DNA of 64,000 nt. Origin: RGIG3135 sp964477115. Lineage in GTDB: Bacteria; Actinomycetota; Coriobacteriia; Coriobacteriales; Eggerthellaceae. Below the pieces are notes generated by a model. That model was not told the DNA's origin, ran no database searches, and saw only the letters and a list, made by a program, of their open reading frames with translations. A program made the position numbers and the translations under genes. The stretch is from NCBI GenBank assembly GCA_964477115.1, contig CAYZCY010000003.1, forward strand, positions 1 to 64,000. The letters run 5' to 3'. This document shows positions 19,420 through 28,054 of this stretch, piece by piece (positions within the stretch are counted from its first letter, which is position 1; the number at the start of each line of letters is the position of its first letter).

Positions 19420-20136
19420 CTATGTGCGCGGAGAGCTCTCGGGGTGAATGGTCATAGTCTGGAATTTATGAGCCATGAACTCGTTGTCGTAATGATCGGC
19501 ATAGAAGCGCTGAATAGCGGAAGACGCGGGCTTCCCGGAAAGTCTCTCGTACCAACAGTCAAGAGCCCCGAGCGACATCACAATATTCACCGCCATAGCA
19601 AGCGCACATGCAAAGGTAAGCCAGCGACGCCAGTTTCGGGGAATGAGATTGATGACCTTGATCGTCAGCGGCAAAAGAAACTTGATCCACACCGTTCCGA
19701 GCAAACCCCAGACAAGCATGAACAGACCACAAGTCCTACCTCCAATGGAAAGCCACATACCCGTGTAATCCCACGCCACCGCGCCAAAGGCTATCTGCAT
19801 GAACCAGCTGGTGAAATACTCGAAGGCACCGCCTATAAGCGCGCTCACCAAAAAGATGATGATCGGGTTTGCCCTGTAAAAGCGATTGAGGCTGACGGTC
19901 ATAAGCAAAGCGCCCACACCGTAGATGGGAGAAAAGGGCCCGAACAAAAGACCGACACGATTTTGGTACGCATGGTAGATCACCATGTGAGCCACCGTTT
20001 CCACAACCAGGCCGAGCACACTGGCCACCATGAAGATCCAGAACAGGTTAAAGAAGTTGAGTTGAATGAGGCCGCGGCCGCTTTCATCGAAACCCTCGGG
20101 ATCAAACCACTCCCTCAGCTTTTCCAAGCGCTCCAT
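19420..20136 (-). CDS. putative ABC transporter permease, CmpB family (PF06541-like) membrane protein
   Basis: Polytopic membrane protein of 238 residues with the conserved pattern GPFSPIYGVGALLM, GGAFEYFTSWFM, AVAWDYTGMW and RTCGLFMLVWGLLG that characterises the family named 'putative ABC-transporter type IV / CmpB'. The ABC-transporter label is historical; no ATPase partner is adjacent and the function is unproven. ATG 20136 follows a strong GGAGG. A 200-base spacer separates it from the HAD gene upstream. Confidence 0.8.
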   Translation of the reverse strand: MERLEKLREWFDPEGFDESGRGLIQLNFFNLFWIFMVASVLGLVVETVAHMVIYHAYQNRVGLLFGPFSPIYGVGALLMTVSLNRFYRANPIIIFLVSALIGGAFEYFTSWFMQIAFGAVAWDYTGMWLSIGGRTCGLFMLVWGLLGTVWIKFLLPLTIKVINLIPRNWRRWLTFACALAMAVNIVMSLGALDCWYERLSGKPASSAIQRFYADHYDNEFMAHKFQTMTIHPESSPRT

Positions 20137-20335
20137 CTGCGCCTCCTTGAGCTCGTGTCGTACACAACGTGCTCACATTGTAGGAAGCAAACGCAAGACC
20201 CTTGAAAACCGTCATCAATCAGTTGCCTGAAGGCGAAGGGCAAAAGCGAAATGGGTAGCTTGGCTGCCAGACAAAGCACCGCTAAGACAAGCACGACCAG
20301 AACAGACGCCGCAGGGGAAGACAAGCTGATGAGGG

Positions 20336-21019
20336 CTACGCGCGAGACCGGGCAAGCTCGAGGAAAACGCCGACAGAGAGGTCCTCGAAGGATCGGATGG
20401 CTACATCGGCATGGGTAGCAAGATCGTTGTACGTGCCGGCAAGATCGTTGTCGTAAACGCCCACAACGGGATAACCGGCGCGGCCCAAGGTCTGCACAGC
20501 ATATAGCGCGTCTTCGAAACCCCAGGTGTAGCACAGCTCGGTGCCCATGATGGATCGCGCGTGGTCGTACACTGCCGGTTCGCGCTTACTCTTCCCCACG
20601 CAGTCAACCGACACGATTGCCTCGAGGAAAGGACTCACGCCCACGTGGGCCAAACCCGCCTCGAGCAGAGGCTTCGGCGTCGAAGATGCCACCGTCATGT
20701 GCACGCCGCGCTCGGCAAGGCCTTGCACGAAATCCATGGCACCGGGACGCAGCTCGGCACGCGTGCTGTAGAAGTCGAACATGAACTCGTCGATCATGCG
20801 CTCGACATCAGCCGGGCTCTGCCCTAAACCGAACTTCTCATGAACATATTCCCCGCACTCGGGGATAGTGCGCACGGTGAGCGCATCGGCGTCTTCGCGC
20901 GTAAACTCACGCCCCGCGCGGACTGCCAGATCTTCCTCGAGCGCCCTCCACGCGGCCATCGAGTCGATGAGCGTGCCGTCGCAATCGAAGATCACTCCGA
21001 TGTGGGAAAAATCACTCAT
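20336..21019 (-). CDS. HAD superfamily hydrolase (phosphatase-like)
   Basis: Cytoplasmic haloacid-dehalogenase-fold phosphatase, subfamily IA with a helical cap. Motif I FDCDGTLID (nucleophile Asp at about residue 12), motif II VASSTPKPLL, motif III Lys in VGKSKREPAVYDHA and motif IV WGFEDALYAVQTLGRAGYPVVGVYD. 227 residues is normal. It starts 11 bases after hom; a phosphatase beside homoserine dehydrogenase suggests possible use in the aspartate pathway, but substrate specificity cannot be deduced. Confidence 0.88.
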   Translation of the reverse strand: MSDFSHIGVIFDCDGTLIDSMAAWRALEEDLAVRAGREFTREDADALTVRTIPECGEYVHEKFGLGQSPADVERMIDEFMFDFYSTRAELRPGAMDFVQGLAERGVHMTVASSTPKPLLEAGLAHVGVSPFLEAIVSVDCVGKSKREPAVYDHARSIMGTELCYTWGFEDALYAVQTLGRAGYPVVGVYDNDLAGTYNDLATHADVAIRSFEDLSVGVFLELARSRA

Positions 21020-21030
21020 GAAGCTAAGCG

Positions 21031-22332
21031 CTACTCTTCGACGCGGATGAGCGAAGGCTCACCGTGAAGGATGTCGTCGAGGCTGGCAATCTCCTCGAGG
21101 ACAGCCGTGATGGCCTTCTCCTGGGCAACATGCGTAACATAGACGATGTTGACCGTGCCGTTTTGCTTCTTACCGCGCTGGAGAACAGAGTGAACGCTCA
21201 CGTCGTGCTTTGCAAACACGCCTGCCATGGCCGCCAAAACACCCGGGCGGTCAGCAACGGGGAATCGGATGTAGTACTTCATCTCCAGTTCATCCACGGA
21301 CTGGATGGGCACCTTGTCCCCCGCCTTGCAGCCCATGATGGGATCGATCCCAGCGTCAGGTTTGACGCCTGCGGCGACTCGGCGGGCAAGCCCGACAAGA
21401 TCTCCCATAACCGCACTTGCCGTAGGATGCGAACCCGCACCCGATCCGAAGAACATGGTTTCGCCGACGAAATCACCAATCACGTAGATGGCGTTTAGCA
21501 CTCCGTTAACCTTCGCCAGCTGATGATCAACCGGGATCATAGTGGGATGAACGCGCACGTCAACGCCGTCCTTGGTGCGATGGGCAATGGCAAGCAGCTT
21601 GACCACGTAGTCCATTTCAGCAGCAGACTCGAGATCGATCGGAGAGATGCGCGTGATGCCGCGCGTATACACGTCGTCCATGGAGACGCGGGAGCTGAAG
21701 GCAATAGATGCCAAGATGGAAATCTTGGCTGCGGCATCAAAGCCGTCGACGTCAGCCGAAGGATCGGCTTCGGCATAGCCCAGCTCCTGAGCTTCCTTGA
21801 GCGCGTCTTCGTAGCTCAAGCCGTCTTCGGTCATGCGGGTGAGCATGTAGTTGGTGGTGCCGTTCACAATGCCCATGACGGTTTCCACGTCATTGGCGAT
21901 GAGGGAGTTCTTCAGAGGGCCGATGATGGGAATGCCACCGCCGACGCTTGCCTCGAAGGCGATGTCAGCTCCCGTCTCCATGGCAAGCTTGGCAAGCTCT
22001 TCACCATGGGCGGCAAGCAGGGCCTTGTTCGCAGTGACCACGTTTTTGCCATTGGCCAGAGCCTTGCTCACGATGTCATAGGCAACGGTGGTGCCGCCGA
22101 TGAGCTCGATGACGATGTCGATCTCGGGATCGTTCACGATCTCGTTGTAGTCGCTGGTGTAAAGGTGGCCGATACCCAGCTCTTCGGACTGATTGGGGCG
22201 ACGTGAGCAAACGCGAACAAGCTCGATGTCAACGCCATAACGCTGCTCGAAGTCCGCAGCGTGCTTCAGCAGAATGCGAACACAACCGCCACCCACCGTG
22301 CCGGTTCCAACGAGGCCGATCTTTACCGTCAT
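21031..22332 (-). CDS. hom: homoserine dehydrogenase
   Basis: Reduces aspartate semialdehyde to homoserine on the way to threonine and methionine. NAD(P)-binding GLVGTGTVGGGCV at the N-terminus, VTANKALLAAHG, the substrate/catalytic region ELGYAEADPSADVDGFDAAAK, and a C-terminal ACT domain (about 350-425, PVADRPGVLAAMAGVFAKHD) for amino-acid feedback, normally threonine. The start MTVKIGLVG at 22332 follows GAAGGAG; the longer frame upstream lacks homology. Lies between lysA upstream and the HAD phosphatase downstream on the same strand. Confidence 0.96.
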   Translation of the reverse strand: MTVKIGLVGTGTVGGGCVRILLKHAADFEQRYGVDIELVRVCSRRPNQSEELGIGHLYTSDYNEIVNDPEIDIVIELIGGTTVAYDIVSKALANGKNVVTANKALLAAHGEELAKLAMETGADIAFEASVGGGIPIIGPLKNSLIANDVETVMGIVNGTTNYMLTRMTEDGLSYEDALKEAQELGYAEADPSADVDGFDAAAKISILASIAFSSRVSMDDVYTRGITRISPIDLESAAEMDYVVKLLAIAHRTKDGVDVRVHPTMIPVDHQLAKVNGVLNAIYVIGDFVGETMFFGSGAGSHPTASAVMGDLVGLARRVAAGVKPDAGIDPIMGCKAGDKVPIQSVDELEMKYYIRFPVADRPGVLAAMAGVFAKHDVSVHSVLQRGKKQNGTVNIVYVTHVAQEKAITAVLEEIASLDDILHGEPSLIRVEE

Positions 22333-22382
22333 GGAAGCTCCTTCAAACAAAGTAATCGCATCAGGCAATTATACAGATCAAA

Positions 22383-22414
22383 CAAAGGCTCGCGAGCGAG
22401 GCGGCGCGCCTTTG
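22383..22414 (-). terminator. hairpin after lysA
   Basis: CAAAGGC (22383-22389) pairs with GCCTTTG (22408-22414); read on the minus strand it is followed by TTTGAT, a weak U-tract. Likely partial termination between lysA and hom. Confidence 0.5.
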
Positions 22415-22434
22415 GGCCGAGTTCTTGCAGGTCC

Positions 22435-23790
22435 TTACAGATCGCGCACGTACAGATCGGCGTAGGTTTCGCGGCGAGTGACCACACGAGCCTTGCCATC
22501 GCGCACAAACACCACGGCAGGACGCGGCTGGCCGTTGTAGTTGCTTGCCATGGTGTAGCAGTACGCGCCCGTGGCAAACACGCACACCACGTCCCCGATG
22601 TCGGGCCTTTGCATGGGCATGTCAACAACCACGGCGTCGCCGCTTTCGCAGTGCTTGCCCGCCAGAGTAACGATCTCGGTACGCGGCTGGTCGGCCTTGT
22701 TGGCCACCACCGGCTCATACGAAGCGTGATACAAAGCCGTGCGGATGTTGTCGGACATGCCGCCGTCAACGGCCACGTACTTGCGAATGCCCGGCAGGGT
22801 CTTCAGAATTCCGATGGTGTACAAAGTCACGCCGGCGTTTGCCACCAAGCTGCGGCCAGGCTCAACCAAAAGGCGCGGCAGGGGCATGTCGTATTCCGCG
22901 CAGCACTCCTTCACGGATGCCGTGGTACACTCGGCAAAGTCCTCAATGGACGAAGGCACGTCATCGGCCGTATAGGCAACGCCCAGGCCGCCGCCCAGGT
23001 CGAGCTCCTCGATCACGTAGCCATAGCGCTCGCGAATGCGCGACATCAAGTTGACCATGACCTCCGCAGCCTCGCGGAAGGAATGCAGGGCGAAGATCTG
23101 CGAGCCGATGTGACAGTGCAGGCCTGCAAGGCGCACGTTCGGCGCAGCCAGCACGTCGGCCACGCAGTTGAAGGCGAAATCGTTTTGCATGGTGAAGCCA
23201 AACTTGGAGTCTTCGCAACCCGTGCGAATGTACTCGTGCGTATCGGCCTCGACGCCGGGGGTCACGCGCATGTAGATGTCCTGCACCACGCCCAAGCGGC
23301 CGGCAATTTCGGAAATGCGGCCAAGCTCGATGCGGCTGTCGATGATGATGCGGCCAATGCCCGCGGAAATGGCTTCCTCAAGCTCCTGCGGGGTCTTGTT
23401 GTTGCCGTGCATGAACACGCGGCCTGCCGGGAATCCCGCCATCTGAGAGCAGGCAAACTCGCCACCGCCCGAAACGTCCAGGCACAGGCCCTCGCGCTTG
23501 GCCATGCGCACGACCTCCTTGTTGAGGAAGGCCTTCGACGCATAGATCACATCCACGTTCTCGTAGCGAGAGGTGAAGGCCTCGCGGTACGAGCGCATGC
23601 GGCTTTCGATGTCCTCTTCGTCATACACGTAGAGCGCGGTGCCTTGGCTGCGCGCCAGCTCGACCATGTCCACGCCGCCGATAAACAGATGGCCGTCGCG
23701 AACCTCTGTCGTCTTGGGCAGCACGGCACCCAGCTCCATGGTGGTGCGATTGTCCGGTTGTTTGCTCAAATCAGATGCAGGGAGAGCCAT
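22435..23790 (-). CDS. lysA: diaminopimelate decarboxylase
   Basis: PLP enzyme converting meso-diaminopimelate to lysine. Fold type III alanine-racemase-like barrel: the PLP lysine sits in YASKAFLNKEVVRMA (about residue 78), with HCHIGSQIFAL, LDLGGGLGVAYT and EPGRSLVANAG following, and the second-subunit Cys in KHCESGDAVVVD near the C-terminus. 451 residues. ATG 23790 is preceded by GGAAAGGAATCGAGC; MALPASDLSKQ is the likely N-terminus. Co-directional with hom, so lysine and threonine/methionine branches of the aspartate family are linked. Confidence 0.96.
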   Translation of the reverse strand: MALPASDLSKQPDNRTTMELGAVLPKTTEVRDGHLFIGGVDMVELARSQGTALYVYDEEDIESRMRSYREAFTSRYENVDVIYASKAFLNKEVVRMAKREGLCLDVSGGGEFACSQMAGFPAGRVFMHGNNKTPQELEEAISAGIGRIIIDSRIELGRISEIAGRLGVVQDIYMRVTPGVEADTHEYIRTGCEDSKFGFTMQNDFAFNCVADVLAAPNVRLAGLHCHIGSQIFALHSFREAAEVMVNLMSRIRERYGYVIEELDLGGGLGVAYTADDVPSSIEDFAECTTASVKECCAEYDMPLPRLLVEPGRSLVANAGVTLYTIGILKTLPGIRKYVAVDGGMSDNIRTALYHASYEPVVANKADQPRTEIVTLAGKHCESGDAVVVDMPMQRPDIGDVVCVFATGAYCYTMASNYNGQPRPAVVFVRDGKARVVTRRETYADLYVRDL

Positions 23791-23962
23791 GCTCGATTCC
23801 TTTCCGATAAGCACATGCGCGCAGATGGCCCCCAATCAGGTCATCTGCGCAGGCTGCAGGCTGTTTTTCCTCGTTATGGGAGGTTTTAGGTTTTCGCCAT
23901 GATACCCCGAGCATTGTTTCGCACGCGCTACAATGGAAAAAACGCAGGGGAAAGGAAGCCTT

Positions 23963-25405
23963 ATGCCGTACTTGCTCGACTATCTCGAGAACCAATTCGC
24001 CACCTTCGATGAGCAGCCTCTCAATGTAGTTGACGCCGCTGTCCTCTCGCAGATGTGCATGGTCAACGGCAAGGGCATGATCCCCGGACTCAAGGACCGC
24101 AGTTCCTTCACCAATGTCTTCACCTTCCTCCAGGACAAGTTCAGCCCGAGCAACAAACCCGTGCGCTTCGTCGAACTCCTTCAGGCGGAAAACTTCCGCG
24201 ACATGTTCACCGGGCTTGATCCGGCCCGCATCAAGAAATGCCTGTTCGCCACCGCCGCAAGCCCGCGTTTCCGCAACATGGTGGTGCGCGACTACATTAA
24301 CCTCTTCGATGCGGAACGCGAGCTGCAGTTTGCTGCCATGAGTTTCGTGCAAAACGACGACTTCGCCGTGGTCACCTTCCGTGGAACCGACTCCTCCATC
24401 ACCGGCTGGAAGGAAGACTTCAACATGGCCTACTCGGCGCCGGTCCCCGCACAGGAGCAGGCGCTGCAGTACCTCCAGGCCGCAGCGGGCAACCTTCCCG
24501 AGAAGATCTACCTCTGCGGTCACTCGAAGGGCGGCAACCTCGCCGAGTACGCAGCGCTTAAGGCCTCCCCCGAGATCCAGCAGCGCATCGCGCAGGTCTT
24601 CATCCTTGACGGCCCGGGCTTCAAGGAGGGCTTCTTCGGTTCCAGCCAGTACGCGCCCATCATCGACCGCATGTACAAGGTGGTTCCGCAGGATTCCATC
24701 ATCGGCATACTGCTTGACTCGCCCGTGCCCCTGCATATTGTCCCCAGCAACGCCAAGGGCTTCAACCAGCACAGCGTGTTCACCTGGGAGATCGCCGTCA
24801 AGCCCATCGAACTCGAGGCCGGGCTTGAAATCGAAGATCAGGCCGACGACAAATTTGCCTTCCTCGACCGCATTCGCACGCGCGATGAGGGCGAGAGCAT
24901 TTCGAAGGCCATTTTGGAAGAACTTGCAGAAGGTGACGAAGCCATCGATTACGAGGGCATCATGGGATGCGACTTCGTCTACCTGGAGAACATCTCCGAC
25001 AACTCGAGCTTCGTTTCCGAGACCCTGCGCCGCTGGCTCGGCCGCTATGACGACAAGGAGCGCGAAGGCGTCATCGACGCCCTCTTTCGCATGCTCGAGG
25101 CAACCGGCGCCGACGACGTGCTTGAGATCCTCTCGGGCGGCGCGAAGACGCTCAACATGTTTGCAGACGCAGCAGCCATAGCCACCGATGAGGACAAGGA
25201 TCTCATCGTGGAAGCGGGCAAGGACTTTGCCGAAACCGCTTCGGGCCTGGCGGCGGCCCGCATGGGCAAGGCCGCCGCGCAAAGCGTCAAGTCGGGCATG
25301 ACCCAGCTGAAGGAAGCCGCACAGGCCGCCGCAGAAAAGCGGCGTCTTGCCAAAGAACTTCAGACTAAGGAGCTCCAAGCTGCAGATCCGGCTGACGAGG
25401 CCTAG
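23963..25405 (+). CDS. Mbeg1-like (DUF2974) lipase-fold hydrolase
   Basis: Alpha/beta-hydrolase-like protein of the family often called Mbeg1-like. Oxyanion-region FRGTDSSITGWKEDFNM (about residue 145) and nucleophile elbow CGHSKGGNLAEYAAL (Ser near 185) are both present, followed by FILDGPGF carrying a candidate catalytic Asp. The C-terminal ~100 residues are helical and Ala/Lys-rich (KQLKEAAQAAAEKRRLAK type). No signal peptide, so probably cytoplasmic. The substrate is unknown. ATG 23963 follows GGGGAAAGGAAG; an upstream in-frame ATG at 23933 would place the RBS inside the gene and is rejected. Single gene flanked by minus-strand neighbours. Confidence 0.82.
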   Translation: MPYLLDYLENQFATFDEQPLNVVDAAVLSQMCMVNGKGMIPGLKDRSSFTNVFTFLQDKFSPSNKPVRFVELLQAENFRDMFTGLDPARIKKCLFATAASPRFRNMVVRDYINLFDAERELQFAAMSFVQNDDFAVVTFRGTDSSITGWKEDFNMAYSAPVPAQEQALQYLQAAAGNLPEKIYLCGHSKGGNLAEYAALKASPEIQQRIAQVFILDGPGFKEGFFGSSQYAPIIDRMYKVVPQDSIIGILLDSPVPLHIVPSNAKGFNQHSVFTWEIAVKPIELEAGLEIEDQADDKFAFLDRIRTRDEGESISKAILEELAEGDEAIDYEGIMGCDFVYLENISDNSSFVSETLRRWLGRYDDKEREGVIDALFRMLEATGADDVLEILSGGAKTLNMFADAAAIATDEDKDLIVEAGKDFAETASGLAAARMGKAAAQSVKSGMTQLKEAAQAAAEKRRLAKELQTKELQAADPADEA

Positions 25406-25450
25406 AGCGCAAGTCACACGCAAGCATTCGAAAACCTAAGCCATCAAAAA

Positions 25451-25483
25451 AGGGCCCGAGCTTGTCACGCAAGCCCGGGCCCT
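25451..25483. terminator. bidirectional intrinsic terminator
   Basis: Arms 25451-25464 and 25470-25483 pair at 13 of 14 positions around a 5-base loop; an A-run at 25446-25450 provides the U-tract on the minus strand, serving the flavoprotein gene ending at 25505 and, less strongly, the plus-strand gene ending at 25405. Confidence 0.85.
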
Positions 25484-25504
25484 CCCGCTTCTATAAGTCA
25501 CAGA

Positions 25505-26743
25505 TTAGCGCTTGAAAGCCTTCTCGATGCGAAGGGTGAGCATGGCACCCGTGTCATAAGCGACGCTGTGGGCCTCAGGATTCTCGCACACCACGTTGAA
25601 GCCCACGAGGCGCTCACCTTCCCAAACGTAGACCACCATCATGTCGGGAGCCTCGCGAACCTCGACATGGCGGTCTTCGGTGACCTCGATGGTACCCGCG
25701 GAGATGAACAGCAGCTCGCCCACCTTGATGGTGTTCGTCGAGATGGATCCGCGCAGAGCCAAGGATGCCGGAACCTCGCGGCCAGCCAGTTCGCAGGCCA
25801 TGACCGATCCCGCGCATGCGCCCTGCAAAACGGCGTTCTTCCAAATGCCCACCACGCGGTTTTGCCCGGAGATGAGCTCCACGTTGGCAGCCACGTCGCC
25901 CGCAGCGTACACATCCGGGTTGCTCGTGCGCATGTACTCGTCAACGGCGAGCGACCTGAAGCCCTCGAGCGCACCCTCGGGAATGAAGCCGATGTTGGAC
26001 CTCATGCCGTGGGACACGCTGATCTCGTTGAACTCCTCCACGTCGCCGTTGGCAAAGCTGACCTCGAGGCGCGGCACACCCGGCACCTCGCTCTCAAGCA
26101 GCTTGACCGCCGACATGGTGGTTCCCAACTTGAAGCTCACGCCCATCTTGCGCAGGCCTTCCTCAAAGCGCTTGGCCGCCTCAGGCAGCGCGTTGAAGTC
26201 GAGGATATAGGGATTCATACCTACAAGCGTCACCTGCTTGCCGCCAGCAAGGCAAGCCTCGACCGTCTTGAGCGCAACCATGGACGCACCGCTTACGAGC
26301 ACGCGCTTGCGATCGGGATCGTTCACCACGCTCTTCAGCCGCTCGGCATCCTCCATGGAGCGAAGCGTGATGGGAACATAGCCCTCAACCGGCGGGAAGC
26401 CCACCAGCGCCGGATCGGATCCCGTGGAGATGAGACACTTGTCGTAAGAGTAGTCGCCCTGAGCCGTGTGGATCAGGCGAGCTTCCACGTCGATTCCCTC
26501 GACGGGGCAGTTCTCCAAGACCTCTACCTTGAGGCTGTCAAGCTCCTCGGCCGTCCAGGGGTGGCACTCGTCATAGCTCTTGGCGCCCGCAGCGTAATAC
26601 GAAGTGAGAATGGGGCTGTAAGGTACGCTGCCCCCGCGCGAAAAGGCCAGGATGCGACCCTCGTACCCGGAATTGCGAAGGGCGATGGCGCAGTTCACGC
26701 CGGCGCTGCCATAACCTACGATTGCAACAGTCTGCTTAGACAT
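25505..26743 (-). CDS. FAD/NAD(P)-dependent oxidoreductase (pyridine nucleotide-disulfide reductase-like)
   Basis: Two-dinucleotide-binding-domain flavoprotein. FAD loop VAIVGYGSAGVNCAIALR at residue 6, a second Rossmann segment RKRVLVSGASMVALKTVEA near 170, and the second FAD motif TSNPDVYAAGDVAANVE near 285. No CxxxxC redox-active disulfide is seen in the first domain (GGSVPYSPILTSYYAAG instead), so it resembles NADH oxidase/ferredoxin-reductase-like members rather than disulfide reductases. It begins 23 bases after the CCG iron-sulfur gene and is surely co-transcribed with it; together they could form an electron-transfer or dehydrogenase complex (inference). ATG 26743 follows GAAAGGTAAAAG. 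Confidence 0.85.
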   Translation of the reverse strand: MSKQTVAIVGYGSAGVNCAIALRNSGYEGRILAFSRGGSVPYSPILTSYYAAGAKSYDECHPWTAEELDSLKVEVLENCPVEGIDVEARLIHTAQGDYSYDKCLISTGSDPALVGFPPVEGYVPITLRSMEDAERLKSVVNDPDRKRVLVSGASMVALKTVEACLAGGKQVTLVGMNPYILDFNALPEAAKRFEEGLRKMGVSFKLGTTMSAVKLLESEVPGVPRLEVSFANGDVEEFNEISVSHGMRSNIGFIPEGALEGFRSLAVDEYMRTSNPDVYAAGDVAANVELISGQNRVVGIWKNAVLQGACAGSVMACELAGREVPASLALRGSISTNTIKVGELLFISAGTIEVTEDRHVEVREAPDMMVVYVWEGERLVGFNVVCENPEAHSVAYDTGAMLTLRIEKAFKR

Positions 26744-26766
26744 AGCTTTTACCTTTCGCCTTCCTA

Positions 26767-27966
26767 TTACGCGAACACCTGGGCAAGCCAGGGGCCGTAT
26801 TCGCCGTACCACATGCTGTTGAGCTGGGCAAACACCTTGTCCCAGTCGAACTGGTTCTCAAACATGAGCTCGGTGTAGTGCTTGTTCTCAACATCGCGCG
26901 GGGCGTTCATCATGCGGAAGGCGTAGGTGTAGGTGCAGGTGGGACACATGGTGACCACCGTGGATCCGTCAGGCACGAAGGACAGCTTGGAATCGGCCTG
27001 GGAAGCCTGGCGGTTGGGGTCGAAGGCGCTTACCGCACCGCCCGCGCCACAGCAACCATGGAAGACTGCCGGCGTTTCCTCATCGAGTCCGAGAACGCCA
27101 CGCGTTTCGTCGAGGTAGCTGCCGTCACGATCCTGGCAGGACTTGGAGAAGACTATCGGGCGTGCGGGCAGGGGCTTCTTGGGCTCGAAGCCGCGCTCGA
27201 CGAGGAAGCTCGACAGCGACTCTACCTCAATATCAAGCCCGCGCTTTTCCAGGGTGAGCTTCATATCGTTTGCGCAACCGGGGCATACGCACACGAGCTT
27301 TTTTACACCCGACTGCTCGAGCTCAGCTGCGTTGCGGTCGCACAGAGCCTCGGCACGCTCATAGAAGCCCGCGCTCTTGAGCGAAGAGCCGCAGCAGCTG
27401 TCGAGCATGGTGGCCTTGCCGCCCAAGCCATCGATGGTCTCGAAGATCTCGCGTGTGAGCTCAGGGCCATATGCTGCCAAGGAACAACCTGGGAAGAAGG
27501 CGACTTCGCAGTCGGTCTGGGCTTCGATGCCTTCGCTTGCACGATGGCGCGTCAGGTCGGTATAGCCTATGCCGTGGATTGCGCGATAGGCGGTGAAGAT
27601 GTCCCACTCCTCGTCCACCATGACGCTCGTGTAGCTTTCGCGGGGGATGAGGCCCAGGTTCAAAAAGTCAACGCGCGCGTGATAGATGAGGTCGCACACG
27701 TCATTGTGAGCAAAGCAGGTGTTCTTACATGAGGTGCAGAAGAAGCAACCGCGTACCGCCTGCATAAGCTCGCCGTTGGTCACGATGGCGTTGAACAGAT
27801 CCTCGGGTGTTTCGGACGCACGCTCGGCATCAAGCATACCGCGGGCGATAGCGCCTAAGGTCATACCCGCCTTCGTCAGAGACGTACACGAATTCACGCA
27901 GTAGCCGCACTGCGTGCACTGCCCCAAAAACTTCCAATACACATCAGAGTGCTTGAGCAATCCCAT
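26767..27966 (-). CDS. heterodisulfide reductase/GlpC-like iron-sulfur protein with two CCG domains
   Basis: Cytoplasmic electron carrier of the HdrD/GlpC/LutA type. The N-terminus has two [4Fe-4S] ferredoxin motifs, CTQCGYCVNSC (residue ~17) and CFFCTSCKNTC (~73). Two cysteine-rich CCG domains follow: the first with FFPGCSLAAYG, DSCCGSSLKSAG and CVCPGCAND; the second with FSKSCQDRDG, HGCCGAGG and MCPTCTYTY. Such CCG domains bind noncubane or [4Fe-4S] clusters. No membrane anchor is seen. Paired with the FAD protein downstream; there is no adjacent heterodisulfide reductase HdrA/B or lactate-utilisation gene, so the physiological couple is unknown. ATG 27966 follows GGGAGGAAAG. Confidence 0.88.
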   Translation of the reverse strand: MGLLKHSDVYWKFLGQCTQCGYCVNSCTSLTKAGMTLGAIARGMLDAERASETPEDLFNAIVTNGELMQAVRGCFFCTSCKNTCFAHNDVCDLIYHARVDFLNLGLIPRESYTSVMVDEEWDIFTAYRAIHGIGYTDLTRHRASEGIEAQTDCEVAFFPGCSLAAYGPELTREIFETIDGLGGKATMLDSCCGSSLKSAGFYERAEALCDRNAAELEQSGVKKLVCVCPGCANDMKLTLEKRGLDIEVESLSSFLVERGFEPKKPLPARPIVFSKSCQDRDGSYLDETRGVLGLDEETPAVFHGCCGAGGAVSAFDPNRQASQADSKLSFVPDGSTVVTMCPTCTYTYAFRMMNAPRDVENKHYTELMFENQFDWDKVFAQLNSMWYGEYGPWLAQVFA

Positions 27967-28018
27967 ATGTACTTTCCTCCCCCCATGTTCTGCGGGCCAT
28001 ATGCGCCCGCCTAAAAAA

Positions 28019-28045
28019 TCCGCCCGCGCGATATGCGCGAGCGGA
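28019..28045 (-). terminator. intrinsic terminator of purL
   Basis: Arms 28019-28029 and 28035-28045 pair at 10 of 11 positions, loop of five; on the minus strand the stem is followed by TTTTTT. It sits 10 bases beyond the purL stop. Confidence 0.88.
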
Positions 28046-28054
28046 CGAAATTAC

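Noticed and set aside
20115..20534. 139-residue minus-strand open frame overlapping the HAD gene
   Set aside because: Its first two-thirds overlap the HAD gene in another frame; only the last ~70 residues are outside, reported separately as a weak small-ORF lead.
22261..23889. 542-residue plus-strand open frame over lysA
   Set aside because: Antisense shadow; no signal or motif, and lysA is clear on the other strand.
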